Positions 23,630 to 31,343 are shown, numbered from the stretch's first letter. The stretch is 41,669 nucleotides of DNA from an uncultured Lachnoanaerobaculum sp. (GCA_946999385.1 CAMQCZ010000016.1:1-41669); one strand, 5' to 3'. Numbers and translations are program-made. Notes: generated from the sequence alone by a model not told the origin.

Positions 23630-23893
23630 TTATTTTTCTAAACGTTCGCTGATATAAACCTTTAAAAGCTCTTCCAATATCTCATCTCTTTCAACTTTTA
23701 TAATAAGACTTCTAGCATTATTATAACTTGTGATATATGTAGGATCACCTGACATAATATATCCTACTATCTGGCTGATAGGATCATATCCTTTTTCCTT
23801 TAAAGCCTCATAAACTAAATCCAATATTTCACTCGCTTCTCTTCTCAAATCAGGTACTACCTTAAAAAATTGAGTATCATTATTATTTCTCAT
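23630..23893 (-). CDS. ireB: IreB-family regulatory phosphoprotein (UPF0297, YrzL)
   Basis: An 87-residue protein with the invariant core EKGYDPISQIVGYIMSGDPTYITSYNNARSLIIKVERDEILEELL. In Enterococcus, IreB is phosphorylated by the PASTA kinase IreK on N-terminal threonines and acts in cephalosporin resistance. T7 in NNNDTQFF is at the expected place. It is usually followed by ruvX and DUF1292, as here. alaS, its frequent upstream neighbour, is absent, since the ribosomal superoperon ends just upstream. Confidence 0.93.
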   Translation of the reverse strand: MRNNNDTQFFKVVPDLRREASEILDLVYEALKEKGYDPISQIVGYIMSGDPTYITSYNNARSLIIKVERDEILEELLKVYISERLEK

Positions 23894-23921
23894 ATTACCA
23901 CGTCCTTATATTTTCTAATTA

Positions 23922-23950
23922 ATTTTATACTATTTATAAAATAAAAGCAA
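23922..23950 (-). promoter_or_regulatory. Candidate ireB promoter
   Basis: Minus strand: -35 TTGCTT (23945-23950), 17-base spacer, -10 TAAAAT (23922-23927), about 29 bases before the ireB ATG. The -10 match is moderate; it lies downstream of the rplQ terminator, where a promoter is needed. Confidence 0.45.
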
Positions 23951-24045
23951 GCTATAGCAGAAATATAATTTGTATAGAATATCGAAATATAAAAAAAGGC
24001 TCTAAAGAATATAATTCTAAATGAAAGGCTTTATATTAATAAAAT

Positions 24046-24074
24046 AAAAAAAGTCGGACAAATCCGACTTTTTT
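24046..24074 (-). terminator. Terminator of the S10-spc-alpha superoperon
   Basis: A compact stem AAGTCGGA (24051-24058) / TCCGACTT (24063-24070) with loop CAAA, flanked by A5 and T4 runs, four bases after the rplQ stop. It is the most canonical intrinsic terminator in the window. Confidence 0.92.
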
Positions 24075-24077
24075 ATT

Positions 24078-24614
24078 TTATACTAATTCTAATACAACCT
24101 CCATAGCTGCATCACCCTTACGAAGACCTATTTTAATTATTCTTGTATAACCACCATTACGTGTTTCATACTTAGCTGCAAGCTCATTTAACAATTTTGA
24201 AGTTAAATCAACAAGCTTAGTATTTCTTTTTCTACCAGCAACCTTGGTAGGAACTTCAGTATAATTATAAAGGACTTTTGCTATTTGTCTCCTTGCATGT
24301 TGTCTGCTTGGTTTATCTTTCTTAATTTCTTTATCTACTTCATCATAAATAGTAAGCTTTTTACCGTCTACAACTTCCTTTACTCTTTTTCCGTTAGCAT
24401 CCTTACGAGCAACTTTAGCTTTAACAGTAACTGTTTCATAATTATCTTTTTCCTTTATAGCTAAAGCTATTAATGGTTCAACCATTTTTCTAACTTCTTT
24501 TGCTCTTGCCTCTGTTGTTACAATCTTACCATTAGCAATCAAAGCTGATACCTGATTTCTAAGTAAAGCTTTTCTTTGACTTGATGTTTTTGAAAGCTTT
24601 CTATATTTTGCCAT
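24078..24614 (-). CDS. rplQ: 50S ribosomal protein L17, long form
   Basis: L17 sits near the exit tunnel of the large subunit. The ends are typical (MAKYRKLSKTSSQRKALLRNQVSALI; NGGYTRIIKIGLRKGDAAMEVVLELV), but the protein has 178 residues, against about 113-127 in most bacteria. The surplus lies in the middle (about 60-125: VTVKAKVARKDANGKRVKE through PTKVAGRKRNTK). I recall this insertion as characteristic of Lachnospiraceae L17. It is the last gene of the superoperon, as usual after rpoA. Confidence 0.97.
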   Translation of the reverse strand: MAKYRKLSKTSSQRKALLRNQVSALIANGKIVTTEARAKEVRKMVEPLIALAIKEKDNYETVTVKAKVARKDANGKRVKEVVDGKKLTIYDEVDKEIKKDKPSRQHARRQIAKVLYNYTEVPTKVAGRKRNTKLVDLTSKLLNELAAKYETRNGGYTRIIKIGLRKGDAAMEVVLELV

Positions 24615-24675
24615 TTCTTCTATCCTCCATTGGAAATATATGTATGCACTTCGGTCTTATTACATATATAAGATT

Positions 24676-25629
24676 TTAAATTTCTTCACTCAGCTTCAAA
24701 TCCAAACCAAGATCCTTTAATTTTGCAAGGACCTCTTCTAAGGATTTGCGTCCTAAATTACGAACCTTCATCATATCATCGGATGTGCGATTACATAATT
24801 CTTCAACAGTATTTATACCGGCTCTCTTTAAACAATTATATGAACGTACTGACAATTCAAGCTCATCTATGTTCATCTCAAGAACCTTTTCTTTATCATC
24901 TTCTTCTTTTTCAACCATAACTTCAGCAGTTTTAGCATTTTCAGATAAATCAATAAAAATATTTAAATGCTCACTCAAAACCTTGGCTGCTAAACTTACA
25001 GCCTCATCAGGTGCAAGTGTTCCATTTGTATATACGTCAAGCGTAAGCTTATCATAATCTGTCATCTGACCTACACGAGTATTTTCTACCAATAAATTAA
25101 CACGCTCAACAGGTGTATATATAGAATCTATTGCAATTACTCCTATAGGGAAATCACTCGACTTATTTTTATCCGCACTGACATAACCACGACCACTATT
25201 TATAGTAAGCTCCATATAAAATCTTCCGCCGGATACAGTTGCTATAAGCTGATCCTTATTTATAATTTCTATATCAGGATCACATTTTATGTCCGCAGCT
25301 GTTATAACACCCTCTCCTTCAAAATCAATATATGCTGTCTTTACCTCTGTTAAAGAATCATCGGTCTTTATAGCCAGGCTTTTAATATTCATTATAATTT
25401 CTGTAACATCCTCTTTTACACCCTCAATAGATGAAAATTCATGTAATACTCCATCTATCTTAATTTGGCTAACTGCAGAACCCGGAAGAGATGATAACAT
25501 AATTCTTCTAAGAGAATTACCCAAAGTTGTACCATAACCTCTCTCTAATGGTTCACATACAAATCTACCAAATTTCTTATCCTCTGAAATTTCCACAATT
25601 TCAATATTTGGTTTTTCAAAATCGAACAC
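24676..25629 (-). CDS. rpoA: RNA polymerase alpha subunit
   Basis: RpoA has 317 residues and both domains. The N-terminal assembly domain starts FEKPNIEIVEISEDKKFGRFVCEPLERGYGTTLGNSLRRI; the C-terminal domain (about 245-310, SVRSYNCLKRAGINTVEELCNRT and RNLGRKSLEEV) contacts UP elements and activators. The start codon is GTG (25627-25629), with GGAGGG upstream. A 108-bp gap with a clean hairpin separates it from rpsD, unusual inside an alpha operon and a possible control point. rplQ follows after 61 bp. Confidence 0.98.
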   Translation of the reverse strand: MFDFEKPNIEIVEISEDKKFGRFVCEPLERGYGTTLGNSLRRIMLSSLPGSAVSQIKIDGVLHEFSSIEGVKEDVTEIIMNIKSLAIKTDDSLTEVKTAYIDFEGEGVITAADIKCDPDIEIINKDQLIATVSGGRFYMELTINSGRGYVSADKNKSSDFPIGVIAIDSIYTPVERVNLLVENTRVGQMTDYDKLTLDVYTNGTLAPDEAVSLAAKVLSEHLNIFIDLSENAKTAEVMVEKEEDDKEKVLEMNIDELELSVRSYNCLKRAGINTVEELCNRTSDDMMKVRNLGRKSLEEVLAKLKDLGLDLKLSEEI

Positions 25630-25661
25630 GTAATTCCCTCCTTATCATACTCTATAAAATT

Positions 25662-25693
25662 TTATTCTCAAACAAGGCTTTATTTGAGAATAA
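25662..25693 (-). promoter_or_regulatory. Hairpin in the rpsD-rpoA intergenic region
   Basis: An 11-bp perfect stem, TTATTCTCAAA (25662-25672) / TTTGAGAATAA (25683-25693), with a 10-base loop, followed on the minus strand by AATTTTAT. A smaller CATGA/TCATG stem lies at 25697-25714. The larger one resembles an attenuator or an RNA-processing site between rpsD and rpoA; a full terminator is unlikely because rpoA is downstream. Confidence 0.5.
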
Positions 25694-25737
25694 TACATGA
25701 AACTAAAATCATGCTTTATATACAAAATTCAATTTAA

Positions 25738-26331
25738 TTATTTAGAGTATAACTCGACGATTAGAAGCTCATCAACCGGTACATCTATCTCTTCTCTTGT
25801 AGGAATAGATTTTACTGTTCCTTTTAAATTTTCCACGTCTGACTCTAACCATGCAGGAACTACACGTCCATTAGTCATTTCAACTACTTCCTTAGATCTT
25901 GCATTTGTTCTTGCTTCTTCTCTAACTTCAACAATATCCCCTGCTTTCACTAAATATGAAGGAATATTAATACATTTGCCATTAACCAGAATATGCTTGT
26001 GGTCAACTATTTGACGTGCTTCTTTTCTAGTCCTTGCAAATCCTAAACGAAATACTACATTATCTAATCTTCTTTCAAGAAGAATAATTAAGTTTTCACC
26101 AACCTGTCCTCTTAATTTTGAAGCCTTAGCATAGTAATTTCTAAATGGTTTTTCCAATACACCATAGATAAATTTAGCCTTCTGTTTTTCACGTAATTGT
26201 GAACCATATTCACTTAACTTACGTCCGGCTCTCTTATTATCTCTATTTGATTTCTTATCAATGCCTAAAAATAGTGGATCTAATCCAAGTGATCTACATC
26301 TTTTAAGAACGGGAACTCTATTTACTGCCAC
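25738..26331 (-). CDS. rpsD: 30S ribosomal protein S4, form without zinc cluster
   Basis: S4 starts 16S rRNA folding and represses its own operon in several bacteria. It has 197 residues. The N-terminus MAVNRVPVLKRCRSLGLDP lacks both the CxxC cluster of other clostridia and the MARYTGP-type start, a form I associate with Lachnospiraceae. The S4 RNA-binding domain (LERRLDNVVFRLGFARTRKEARQIVDHKHILVNGK) is normal. The start is GTG (26329-26331), with GGAGG upstream. It lies in the alpha operon, 14 bp after rpsK, rather than on its own as in Bacillus. Confidence 0.97.
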   Translation of the reverse strand: MAVNRVPVLKRCRSLGLDPLFLGIDKKSNRDNKRAGRKLSEYGSQLREKQKAKFIYGVLEKPFRNYYAKASKLRGQVGENLIILLERRLDNVVFRLGFARTRKEARQIVDHKHILVNGKCINIPSYLVKAGDIVEVREEARTNARSKEVVEMTNGRVVPAWLESDVENLKGTVKSIPTREEIDVPVDELLIVELYSK

Positions 26332-26345
26332 TTTCTTACCTCCTA

Positions 26346-26744
26346 CTAGACTCTTCTACGCTTTGGTGGACGACAACCGTTATGTGGAACCGGTGTTACA
26401 TCCTTAATACTTGTTACTTCTATGCCACATGCTGCAAGAGCACGAATAGCAGCCTCACGACCTGAACCAGGTCCTTTTACCATAACGTCAACGTATTTTA
26501 AACCATGTACAAGAGCTGCTTTAGCAGCAGTCTCAGCAGCCATACTTGCTGCATAAGGAGTAGATTTCTTTGAACCTCTAAATCCAAGACCGCCGGCACT
26601 TGCCCATGATAAAGCATTTCCTTGAGTATCAGTCAATGTAACAATTGTATTGTTAAATGAAGACTGGATATGTGCCTGTCCACGTTCAACGTTTTTCTTT
26701 ACACGCTTTTTTGTCACCTTTTTGGTGGACGCCTGTTTTGCCAT
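26346..26744 (-). CDS. rpsK: 30S ribosomal protein S11
   Basis: S11 lies on the platform of the small subunit. It has 132 residues, with the expected GQAHIQSSFNNTIVTLTDTQGNALSWASAG and the C-terminal PHNGCRPPKRRRV, which includes the conserved Asn-Gly site of isoaspartate formation. It begins after an unusually long 190-nt structured gap from rpsM and is followed closely by rpsD. Confidence 0.98.
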   Translation of the reverse strand: MAKQASTKKVTKKRVKKNVERGQAHIQSSFNNTIVTLTDTQGNALSWASAGGLGFRGSKKSTPYAASMAAETAAKAALVHGLKYVDVMVKGPGSGREAAIRALAACGIEVTSIKDVTPVPHNGCRPPKRRRV

Positions 26745-26935
26745 TAAACTAACCTACCTTCTAAAATTATTATTACGTTCCTGTTCTTAAAACATACAGT
26801 CAACGCACATCAATCATACTACCTAAGTAGCCTGTTACAATTTTTCATTAATAAAAATTAATGAATGAATAATATAAGATTTTGTTTGATAAAACATATG
26901 GCAACATAAATATGCCATTCTTATATTACATTTTA
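26745..26935 (-). promoter_or_regulatory. 190-nt structured spacer between rpsM and rpsK
   Basis: This gap is normally 10-30 bp. Here it holds nested inverted repeats: outer TAATATAAGA (26870-26879) / TCTTATATTA (26919-26928), enclosing ATGGCA (26898-26903) / TGCCAT (26913-26918), and an independent hairpin TCATTAAT (26845-26852) / ATTAATGA (26857-26864) with an AAAA loop. The 100 bases next to rpsK are less AT-rich. It could bind S4 or another r-protein, act as an attenuator, or be an RNA-processing site. No open reading frame is supported in it. Confidence 0.5.
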
Positions 26936-27304
26936 TTATTTCTTCTTATTTGCTACAGTCTTTCTTGGACCTTTACGTGTTCTAGCATTTGTTTTTGTTT
27001 TTTGTCCACGAACCGGCAAACTCTTTCTATGACGAATTCCACGATAACAACCAATTTCTTGAAGTCTTTTTATATTCATAGCGATTTCTCTACGTAAATC
27101 ACCCTCTACCATCTGACTTTCAGAAATTATTCTTGCGATCTCTTTTACTTCGTCATCTGTTAAATCCTTTACTCTTGTATCAGGATTAACATTAGCTTTT
27201 GCAAGAATACGATTAGAACTTGTTCTTCCTATACCATAAATATATGTAAGACCAATTTCAACACGTTTTTCTCTTGGTAAATCAACACCTGCAATACGAG
27301 CCAT
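26936..27304 (-). CDS. rpsM: 30S ribosomal protein S13
   Basis: S13 is in the head of the small subunit and contacts the P-site tRNA and the intersubunit bridge. It has 122 residues: MARIAGVDLPREKRVEIGLTYIYGIG at the start, RGIRHRKSLPVRGQKTKTNARTRKGP at the C-terminal half, and a basic tail ending KKK. GGAGGAATA precedes the ATG. It follows rpmJ, as in other bacteria. Confidence 0.98.
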   Translation of the reverse strand: MARIAGVDLPREKRVEIGLTYIYGIGRTSSNRILAKANVNPDTRVKDLTDDEVKEIARIISESQMVEGDLRREIAMNIKRLQEIGCYRGIRHRKSLPVRGQKTKTNARTRKGPRKTVANKKK

Positions 27305-27340
27305 CTCTTAAGTATTCCTCCTTATAGATTTTTTAGGCAA

Positions 27341-27454
27341 TTAACCTTGTCTTTGTTTGTGCTTTGGATTATCACAAATTACTCTGATAGATCCTTTTCT
27401 TTTTATAATTTTGCACTTTTCGCAAATTGGTTTAACTGAAGATCTTACCTTCAT
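27341..27454 (-). CDS. rpmJ: 50S ribosomal protein L36
   Basis: A 37-residue zinc-ribbon protein, MKVRSSVKPICEKCKIIKRK then GSIRVICDNPKHKQRQG. The zinc ligands C11, C14, C27 and H32 are all present, so it is the zinc-binding (C+) form. GAGAATTTAC precedes the ATG at 27452-27454. It opens the alpha operon, directly downstream of an internal promoter, and lies between infA and rpsM as usual. Confidence 0.95.
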   Translation of the reverse strand: MKVRSSVKPICEKCKIIKRKGSIRVICDNPKHKQRQG

Positions 27455-27496
27455 TGTAAATTCTCCTTTCTTGGTTACCAACAAAGTAGCTTATCT

Positions 27497-27525
27497 ATTG
27501 TAGCAAAAAAATATATTTTAATCAA
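27497..27525 (-). promoter_or_regulatory. Internal promoter of the alpha operon (before rpmJ)
   Basis: Minus strand: -35 TTGATT (27520-27525), 17-base spacer, extended -10 TGCTACAAT (TACAAT at 27497-27502). The leader then has a small stem TTGGT/ACCAA before the rpmJ ribosome site. This would let rpmJ-rpsM-rpsK-rpsD-rpoA-rplQ be transcribed apart from the S10-spc genes. Confidence 0.65.
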
Positions 27526-27542
27526 GTAAATACTTAGATATT

Positions 27543-27761
27543 TTACTTATCTCTCCATATAATTCTTCCTTTTGTCAGATCATAAGGTGATAATTCTATA
27601 GTTACCTTATCTCCAGGAAGAATTCGTATATAATTCATACGAAGCTTTCCACTAATATGTGCTAAAACTTGGTGCCCATTTTCAAGTTCTACTTGGAACA
27701 TTGCATTAGGAAGCTTCTCTAATACTGTTCCTTCTATCTCAATCACATCTGACTTAGACAT
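27543..27761 (-). CDS. infA: Translation initiation factor IF-1
   Basis: IF-1 occupies the A site of the 30S subunit during initiation. It is a 72-residue S1-like OB fold: MSKSDVIEIEGTVLEKLPNA, the conserved RMNYIRILPGDKVTIELSPYDLTKGRI and the C-terminal WR. The ATG at 27759-27761 has GGAGG upstream; a start four codons earlier would include that site. Its first bases overlap the end of the KOW-protein gene by 8 bp. Confidence 0.97.
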   Translation of the reverse strand: MSKSDVIEIEGTVLEKLPNAMFQVELENGHQVLAHISGKLRMNYIRILPGDKVTIELSPYDLTKGRIIWRDK

Positions 27762-28020
27762 TATTACCTCCATAAGCCTTTAGGAAATATTTTATTTCCT
27801 CATCTTTAATATTATCAATGCATTTATTTTTAATATAATTATTGTCAATATGTAAAATATGAATGTGCTTAACATTCTTTTTTTTAGGTTTCTCTATTTT
27901 TTTCAATCTACCATCAGCAAGATATACAAAATCCTTATCTATATTAATGATAACATAGCTAAGTCCTTTGTCATGACCGGCTTTGGAAATTACAACATCT
28001 CCTATTTCATAGTCCTGCAT
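27754..28020 (-). CDS. KOW-domain RNA-binding protein (L14e/L6e/L27e-like)
   Basis: An 88-residue basic protein with an N-terminal KOW-type barrel (EIGDVVISKAGHDKGLSYVIINIDKDFVYLADGRLKKIEKPKKKN), then IHILHIDNN and a C-terminal acidic helix. It resembles archaeal and eukaryotic L14e-type ribosomal proteins, and clostridial genomes carry it between map and infA. Whether it is part of the ribosome is not established to my knowledge. Its last codons overlap infA, implying coupled translation. Confidence 0.85.
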   Translation of the reverse strand: MQDYEIGDVVISKAGHDKGLSYVIINIDKDFVYLADGRLKKIEKPKKKNVKHIHILHIDNNYIKNKCIDNIKDEEIKYFLKAYGGNNV

Positions 28021-28030
28021 ATATCCCTCT

Positions 28031-28783
28031 TTATCTTAAAGATAAAATTTTAGCTTCTCCATCAGTTATTAATATGGTATTTTCGTAATGTGCAGATAAT
28101 GAACCGTCAGCAGTAACAACCGTCCAGTCATCGTCCAACCATTCAACTTCCTCTGTACCTATATTAATCATAGGCTCTATAGCTAAGGTCATTCCTTCAA
28201 CAAGCTTTATACCTCTTCTATTCATCCTAAAATTAGGTACCTCAGGATCTTCGTGTAAATGTGTGCCTATTCCATGCCCCACTAAATCTCTTACAACTCC
28301 ATATCCTCTGCTCATAGCATAATCTCCAATTGCAGAACATATATCATTTAAATGATTTCCGGCTTTAGCAAATTTCAAGCCTTCATAAAAAGATTCTCTG
28401 GTTACATTGATTAATTTTTTTGCTTCTTCACTTATATTACCAACAGCATGTGTCCTTGCAGCATCAGAATGATACCCCTTATAAATAACACCGGCATCTA
28501 AACTAACTATATCCCCATCTTCCAAAAATCGCTTTTTACTAGGTATACCATGAACAACTTCATCATTAATAGATACACAAATTGAAGCAGGAAAACCATT
28601 ATAATTAAGAAAAGAAGGTATACATCCAAAGGATCTTATAACTTCATCACCTATCTTATTTATTTGCCAAGTGCTAATACCCGGCTTTACTATTTTTTCC
28701 AACTCTTCATGTGTCTTAGCTAAAATTATTCCAGCTTCTGTCATTAATTCTATTTCTTTTGCAGATTTTATTGTAACCGCCAT
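28031..28783 (-). CDS. map: Methionine aminopeptidase, type I
   Basis: Map removes the initiator methionine from nascent proteins. It has 250 residues, with the pita-bread metal ligands in VSLDAGVIYKGYHSDAARTH (two Asp), GHGIGTHLHEDP (His), AIEPM (Glu) and the final HYENTILIT segment (Glu). EVVHGIPS carries the substrate-side His. It lacks an N-terminal zinc finger. It overlaps nothing and lies 1 bp after adk, as in most spc operons. Confidence 0.98.
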   Translation of the reverse strand: MAVTIKSAKEIELMTEAGIILAKTHEELEKIVKPGISTWQINKIGDEVIRSFGCIPSFLNYNGFPASICVSINDEVVHGIPSKKRFLEDGDIVSLDAGVIYKGYHSDAARTHAVGNISEEAKKLINVTRESFYEGLKFAKAGNHLNDICSAIGDYAMSRGYGVVRDLVGHGIGTHLHEDPEVPNFRMNRRGIKLVEGMTLAIEPMINIGTEEVEWLDDDWTVVTADGSLSAHYENTILITDGEAKILSLR

Positions 28784-28784
28784 T

Positions 28785-29429
28785 TTACTCTCCTAAGATT
28801 TGAATAATAGCTCCAAAAACATCATCAATATCCAAAGTGCCGTCAACCCTCTTTAATATTCCTTTATGAGCATAATATTCTATTAAAGGCTGTGTTTGTT
28901 GATGATACACTTTTAATCTATTTTTTACAGTTTCAGACTTATCATCATCTCTTATAACTATTTCATTTCCACATTTATCACATATACCTTCCACCTTAGT
29001 AGGTATGAATTTTATATGATATGTAGATCCACAATTTAAGCATGCTCTTCTGCCGCTCATTCTTGATATAATATCTTCATCAGAAACATCAACATCTATA
29101 GCATAATCTATTTTACTATTTTTTATAGCTAAAGCCTCATCAAGATTGTGTGCCTGTTCCAGTGTTCTTGGAAATCCGTCTAAAACATATCCGTTTTCAC
29201 AATCACTTTTAGCAATACGTTCCATAAGCATCCCAATAGTTATGTCATCCGGAACCAATAAGCCCTTATCTATAAATTCCTTTGCTAAATTTCCAAGCTG
29301 TGTTTTCTGCTTTATATTAGCTCTAAAAATATCTCCTGTAGATACATGTGGTAATGAATACTTATCAGCTATTTTTTTCGCCTGAGTGCCTTTTCCTGCA
29401 CCTGGAGCTCCCAACATAACAATTTTCAT
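28785..29429 (-). CDS. adk: Adenylate kinase with zinc-type LID
   Basis: Adk interconverts 2 ADP with ATP plus AMP. It has 214 residues from the ATG at 29427-29429, with GGGGGA at good spacing; a longer N-terminal reading lies in the noncoding gap. P-loop GAPGAGKGT (7-15), AMP site STGDIFR, and LVDGFPRT-like VLDGFPRT. The LID carries four cysteines, C130, C133, C150 and C153, matching the zinc-binding LID of Gram-positive Adk. It follows secY after a 135-bp gap that contains a strong hairpin. Confidence 0.98.
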   Translation of the reverse strand: MKIVMLGAPGAGKGTQAKKIADKYSLPHVSTGDIFRANIKQKTQLGNLAKEFIDKGLLVPDDITIGMLMERIAKSDCENGYVLDGFPRTLEQAHNLDEALAIKNSKIDYAIDVDVSDEDIISRMSGRRACLNCGSTYHIKFIPTKVEGICDKCGNEIVIRDDDKSETVKNRLKVYHQQTQPLIEYYAHKGILKRVDGTLDIDDVFGAIIQILGE

Positions 29430-29477
29430 AAATTCCCCCATACTTATTTTGTATAGTAATAAATATTTTAATAAAAT

Positions 29478-29508
29478 GTACAAGTGAACTCCAAGAGTGC
29501 ACTTGTAC
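29478..29508 (-). promoter_or_regulatory. Strong hairpin in the secY-adk gap (terminator-like)
   Basis: GTACAAGTG and ACTC pair with GAGT and CACTTGTAC (29478-29508, one A-G mismatch, loop CAA), followed on the minus strand by ATTTTATTAAAATATTT. By shape it is a partial terminator inside the superoperon, and could lower expression of adk-map-infA relative to secY, or be a processing site. No convincing promoter follows it. Confidence 0.55.
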
Positions 29509-29564
29509 TACTTATGAACTTCATCTACATAAAACTCTTAGCTTTTCATTCATATTGTTTATTA

Positions 29565-30881
29565 TTAATTCACTAAAAATCCTCTATAATTTCTTACCAA
29601 CATTTGTGCTTCAATACTCTTTAATGTTTCCAATATAACACCGGCAATAATTATCAATGATGTACCTGAAAATGATAATCTTGAAACTGAAAACAAACCT
29701 GATAAAACTATAGGTACCATAGCTACTACCAATAAACCGCAAGCTCCTATAAATATTATATAATTCAATATATTATATAAATAATCACTGGTAGGCTTAC
29801 CCGGTCTTATTCCCGGAATAAATCCTCCCTGCTTTTTCATATTATCGGCAATCTCTAAAGGATTGAAAGTGATTGAAGTATAAAAATATGCAAAAACAAT
29901 TACTAAAGCTATATATATAATAACTCCAAATGTATATTTAGGTCTTTCAGGAACAAACCAATTAGAAGAACTTAGCAAAGCTAAAATTTTTCCAAAAATT
30001 GTATCTCGATTAACTGAAAAAAATTGGCTTATTACAACAGGAAATGTCATAATTGATGAAGCAAATATTACCGGCATAACATTAGCAGTATTTACCTTCA
30101 GAGGTATATTTGAGGTCTGACCTCCTACCATCTTTCTGCCTTGAGTTTTAGCAGAATACTGAACCGGTATTCTTCTTTCAGCATCATTTAAAATTATTAC
30201 GAAAACAACCATTGCAAGTATAGCTGCAATAATAATTAATCCCAAGACTACTTTTACAGCTATAGTTTTATTATTTATAAATCTGGTATATAGAGTAAGC
30301 AAATCCTGTGGTAATGATGACAAAATATTAAATAAAAGAACTATAGAAATACCATTTCCAACTCCCTTTTCAGTTATTCTTTCACCAATCCACATAAGAA
30401 ATGCACTTCCGGCGGTCATAGTAACCACTACAACTATAATACTCTTCAAGCCAAAATTATATATTAAGCCCTGCCTTCCAAAGCCTATAGCCATAGCTAT
30501 AGATTCTATAAATGCCAAGGCAACTGTAACATATCTTGTATATTCTATTATTTTTTTACGCCCCTCTTGACCATCATTTTGCATCTCCTCAAGCTTAGGA
30601 ATTGCAATGGTCATAAGCTGGATAATAATTGAACTTGTAATATAAGGAGTAATACTAAGTGCAAGTATACTCAAGCTCTCAAATGATCCACCTGTTAAGG
30701 CATTAAAAAATCCAAATGCATCTCCACTTTGCTGAGCAAAAAAGTTTTTAAAAAAATCTGTCTTTACACCTGGTATAGGTATATTGCTACCTAATCTTAT
30801 GACAACCAACATTAAAAATGTAAATAATAATTTCCTTCTTATATCTTTTACCTTGAAAGCATTACGGAGTGTAATAAGCAT
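29565..30881 (-). CDS. secY: Protein translocase subunit SecY
   Basis: SecY is the channel of the Sec translocon in the plasma membrane. It has 438 residues, ten membrane helices, the plug/TM2 region NIPIPGVKTDFF... with GSFESLSILALSITPYITSSIIIQL, and the conserved cytoplasmic loops QGRKMVGGQTSNIPLKVN and KKQGGFIPGIRPGKPT. It starts 1 bp after rplO. The C-terminal tail RNYRGFLVN is normal. Confidence 0.98.
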   Translation of the reverse strand: MLITLRNAFKVKDIRRKLLFTFLMLVVIRLGSNIPIPGVKTDFFKNFFAQQSGDAFGFFNALTGGSFESLSILALSITPYITSSIIIQLMTIAIPKLEEMQNDGQEGRKKIIEYTRYVTVALAFIESIAMAIGFGRQGLIYNFGLKSIIVVVVTMTAGSAFLMWIGERITEKGVGNGISIVLLFNILSSLPQDLLTLYTRFINNKTIAVKVVLGLIIIAAILAMVVFVIILNDAERRIPVQYSAKTQGRKMVGGQTSNIPLKVNTANVMPVIFASSIMTFPVVISQFFSVNRDTIFGKILALLSSSNWFVPERPKYTFGVIIYIALVIVFAYFYTSITFNPLEIADNMKKQGGFIPGIRPGKPTSDYLYNILNYIIFIGACGLLVVAMVPIVLSGLFSVSRLSFSGTSLIIIAGVILETLKSIEAQMLVRNYRGFLVN

Positions 30882-30882
30882 A

Positions 30883-31323
30883 CTAGATCACCTCGCAAGT
30901 TCCGCTAGCAGCTTCAATCTTTGCTTTTGCTCCCTCGCTAACAGCAATGTCTTTAACTATAAGCTTTTTAGTCAACTCTCCATTACCAAGTATTTTAACA
31001 CCATCTCTTGGATTTTTAATAATTCTTGATTCAACTAATAATTCAACTGTTATTTCTGTATTATCGTCAAATCTTTCAAGTGCTGATACATTTATAGCAA
31101 CAATATCCTTAGAATTTCTATTTGTAAATCCTCTTTTTGGAATACGTCTATATAAAGGCATCTGTCCACCTTCAAAGCCCGGTCTTGTTGCTCCTGAACG
31201 AGCTTTTTGTCCTTTATGACCTTTACCGGCAGTTTTACCGTTACCAGAAGCATGTCCACGACCACGTCTAAAATTATCACTATGCTTAGAACCGCAAGCT
31301 GGTTTTAGATTTGATAAATCCAT
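30883..31323 (-). CDS. rplO: 50S ribosomal protein L15
   Basis: L15 binds 23S rRNA late in assembly. It has 146 residues: the glycine-rich basic N-terminal tail GRGHASGNGKTAGKGHKGQKARSG and the globular part with GFEGGQMPLYRRIPKRGF. It lies in the usual rpmD-rplO-secY order, 20 bp after rpmD and 1 bp before secY. GGAGGTGCAGTC precedes the ATG. Confidence 0.98.
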   Translation of the reverse strand: MDLSNLKPACGSKHSDNFRRGRGHASGNGKTAGKGHKGQKARSGATRPGFEGGQMPLYRRIPKRGFTNRNSKDIVAINVSALERFDDNTEITVELLVESRIIKNPRDGVKILGNGELTKKLIVKDIAVSEGAKAKIEAASGTCEVI

Positions 31324-31343
31324 GACTGCACCTCCTTCTTAGA

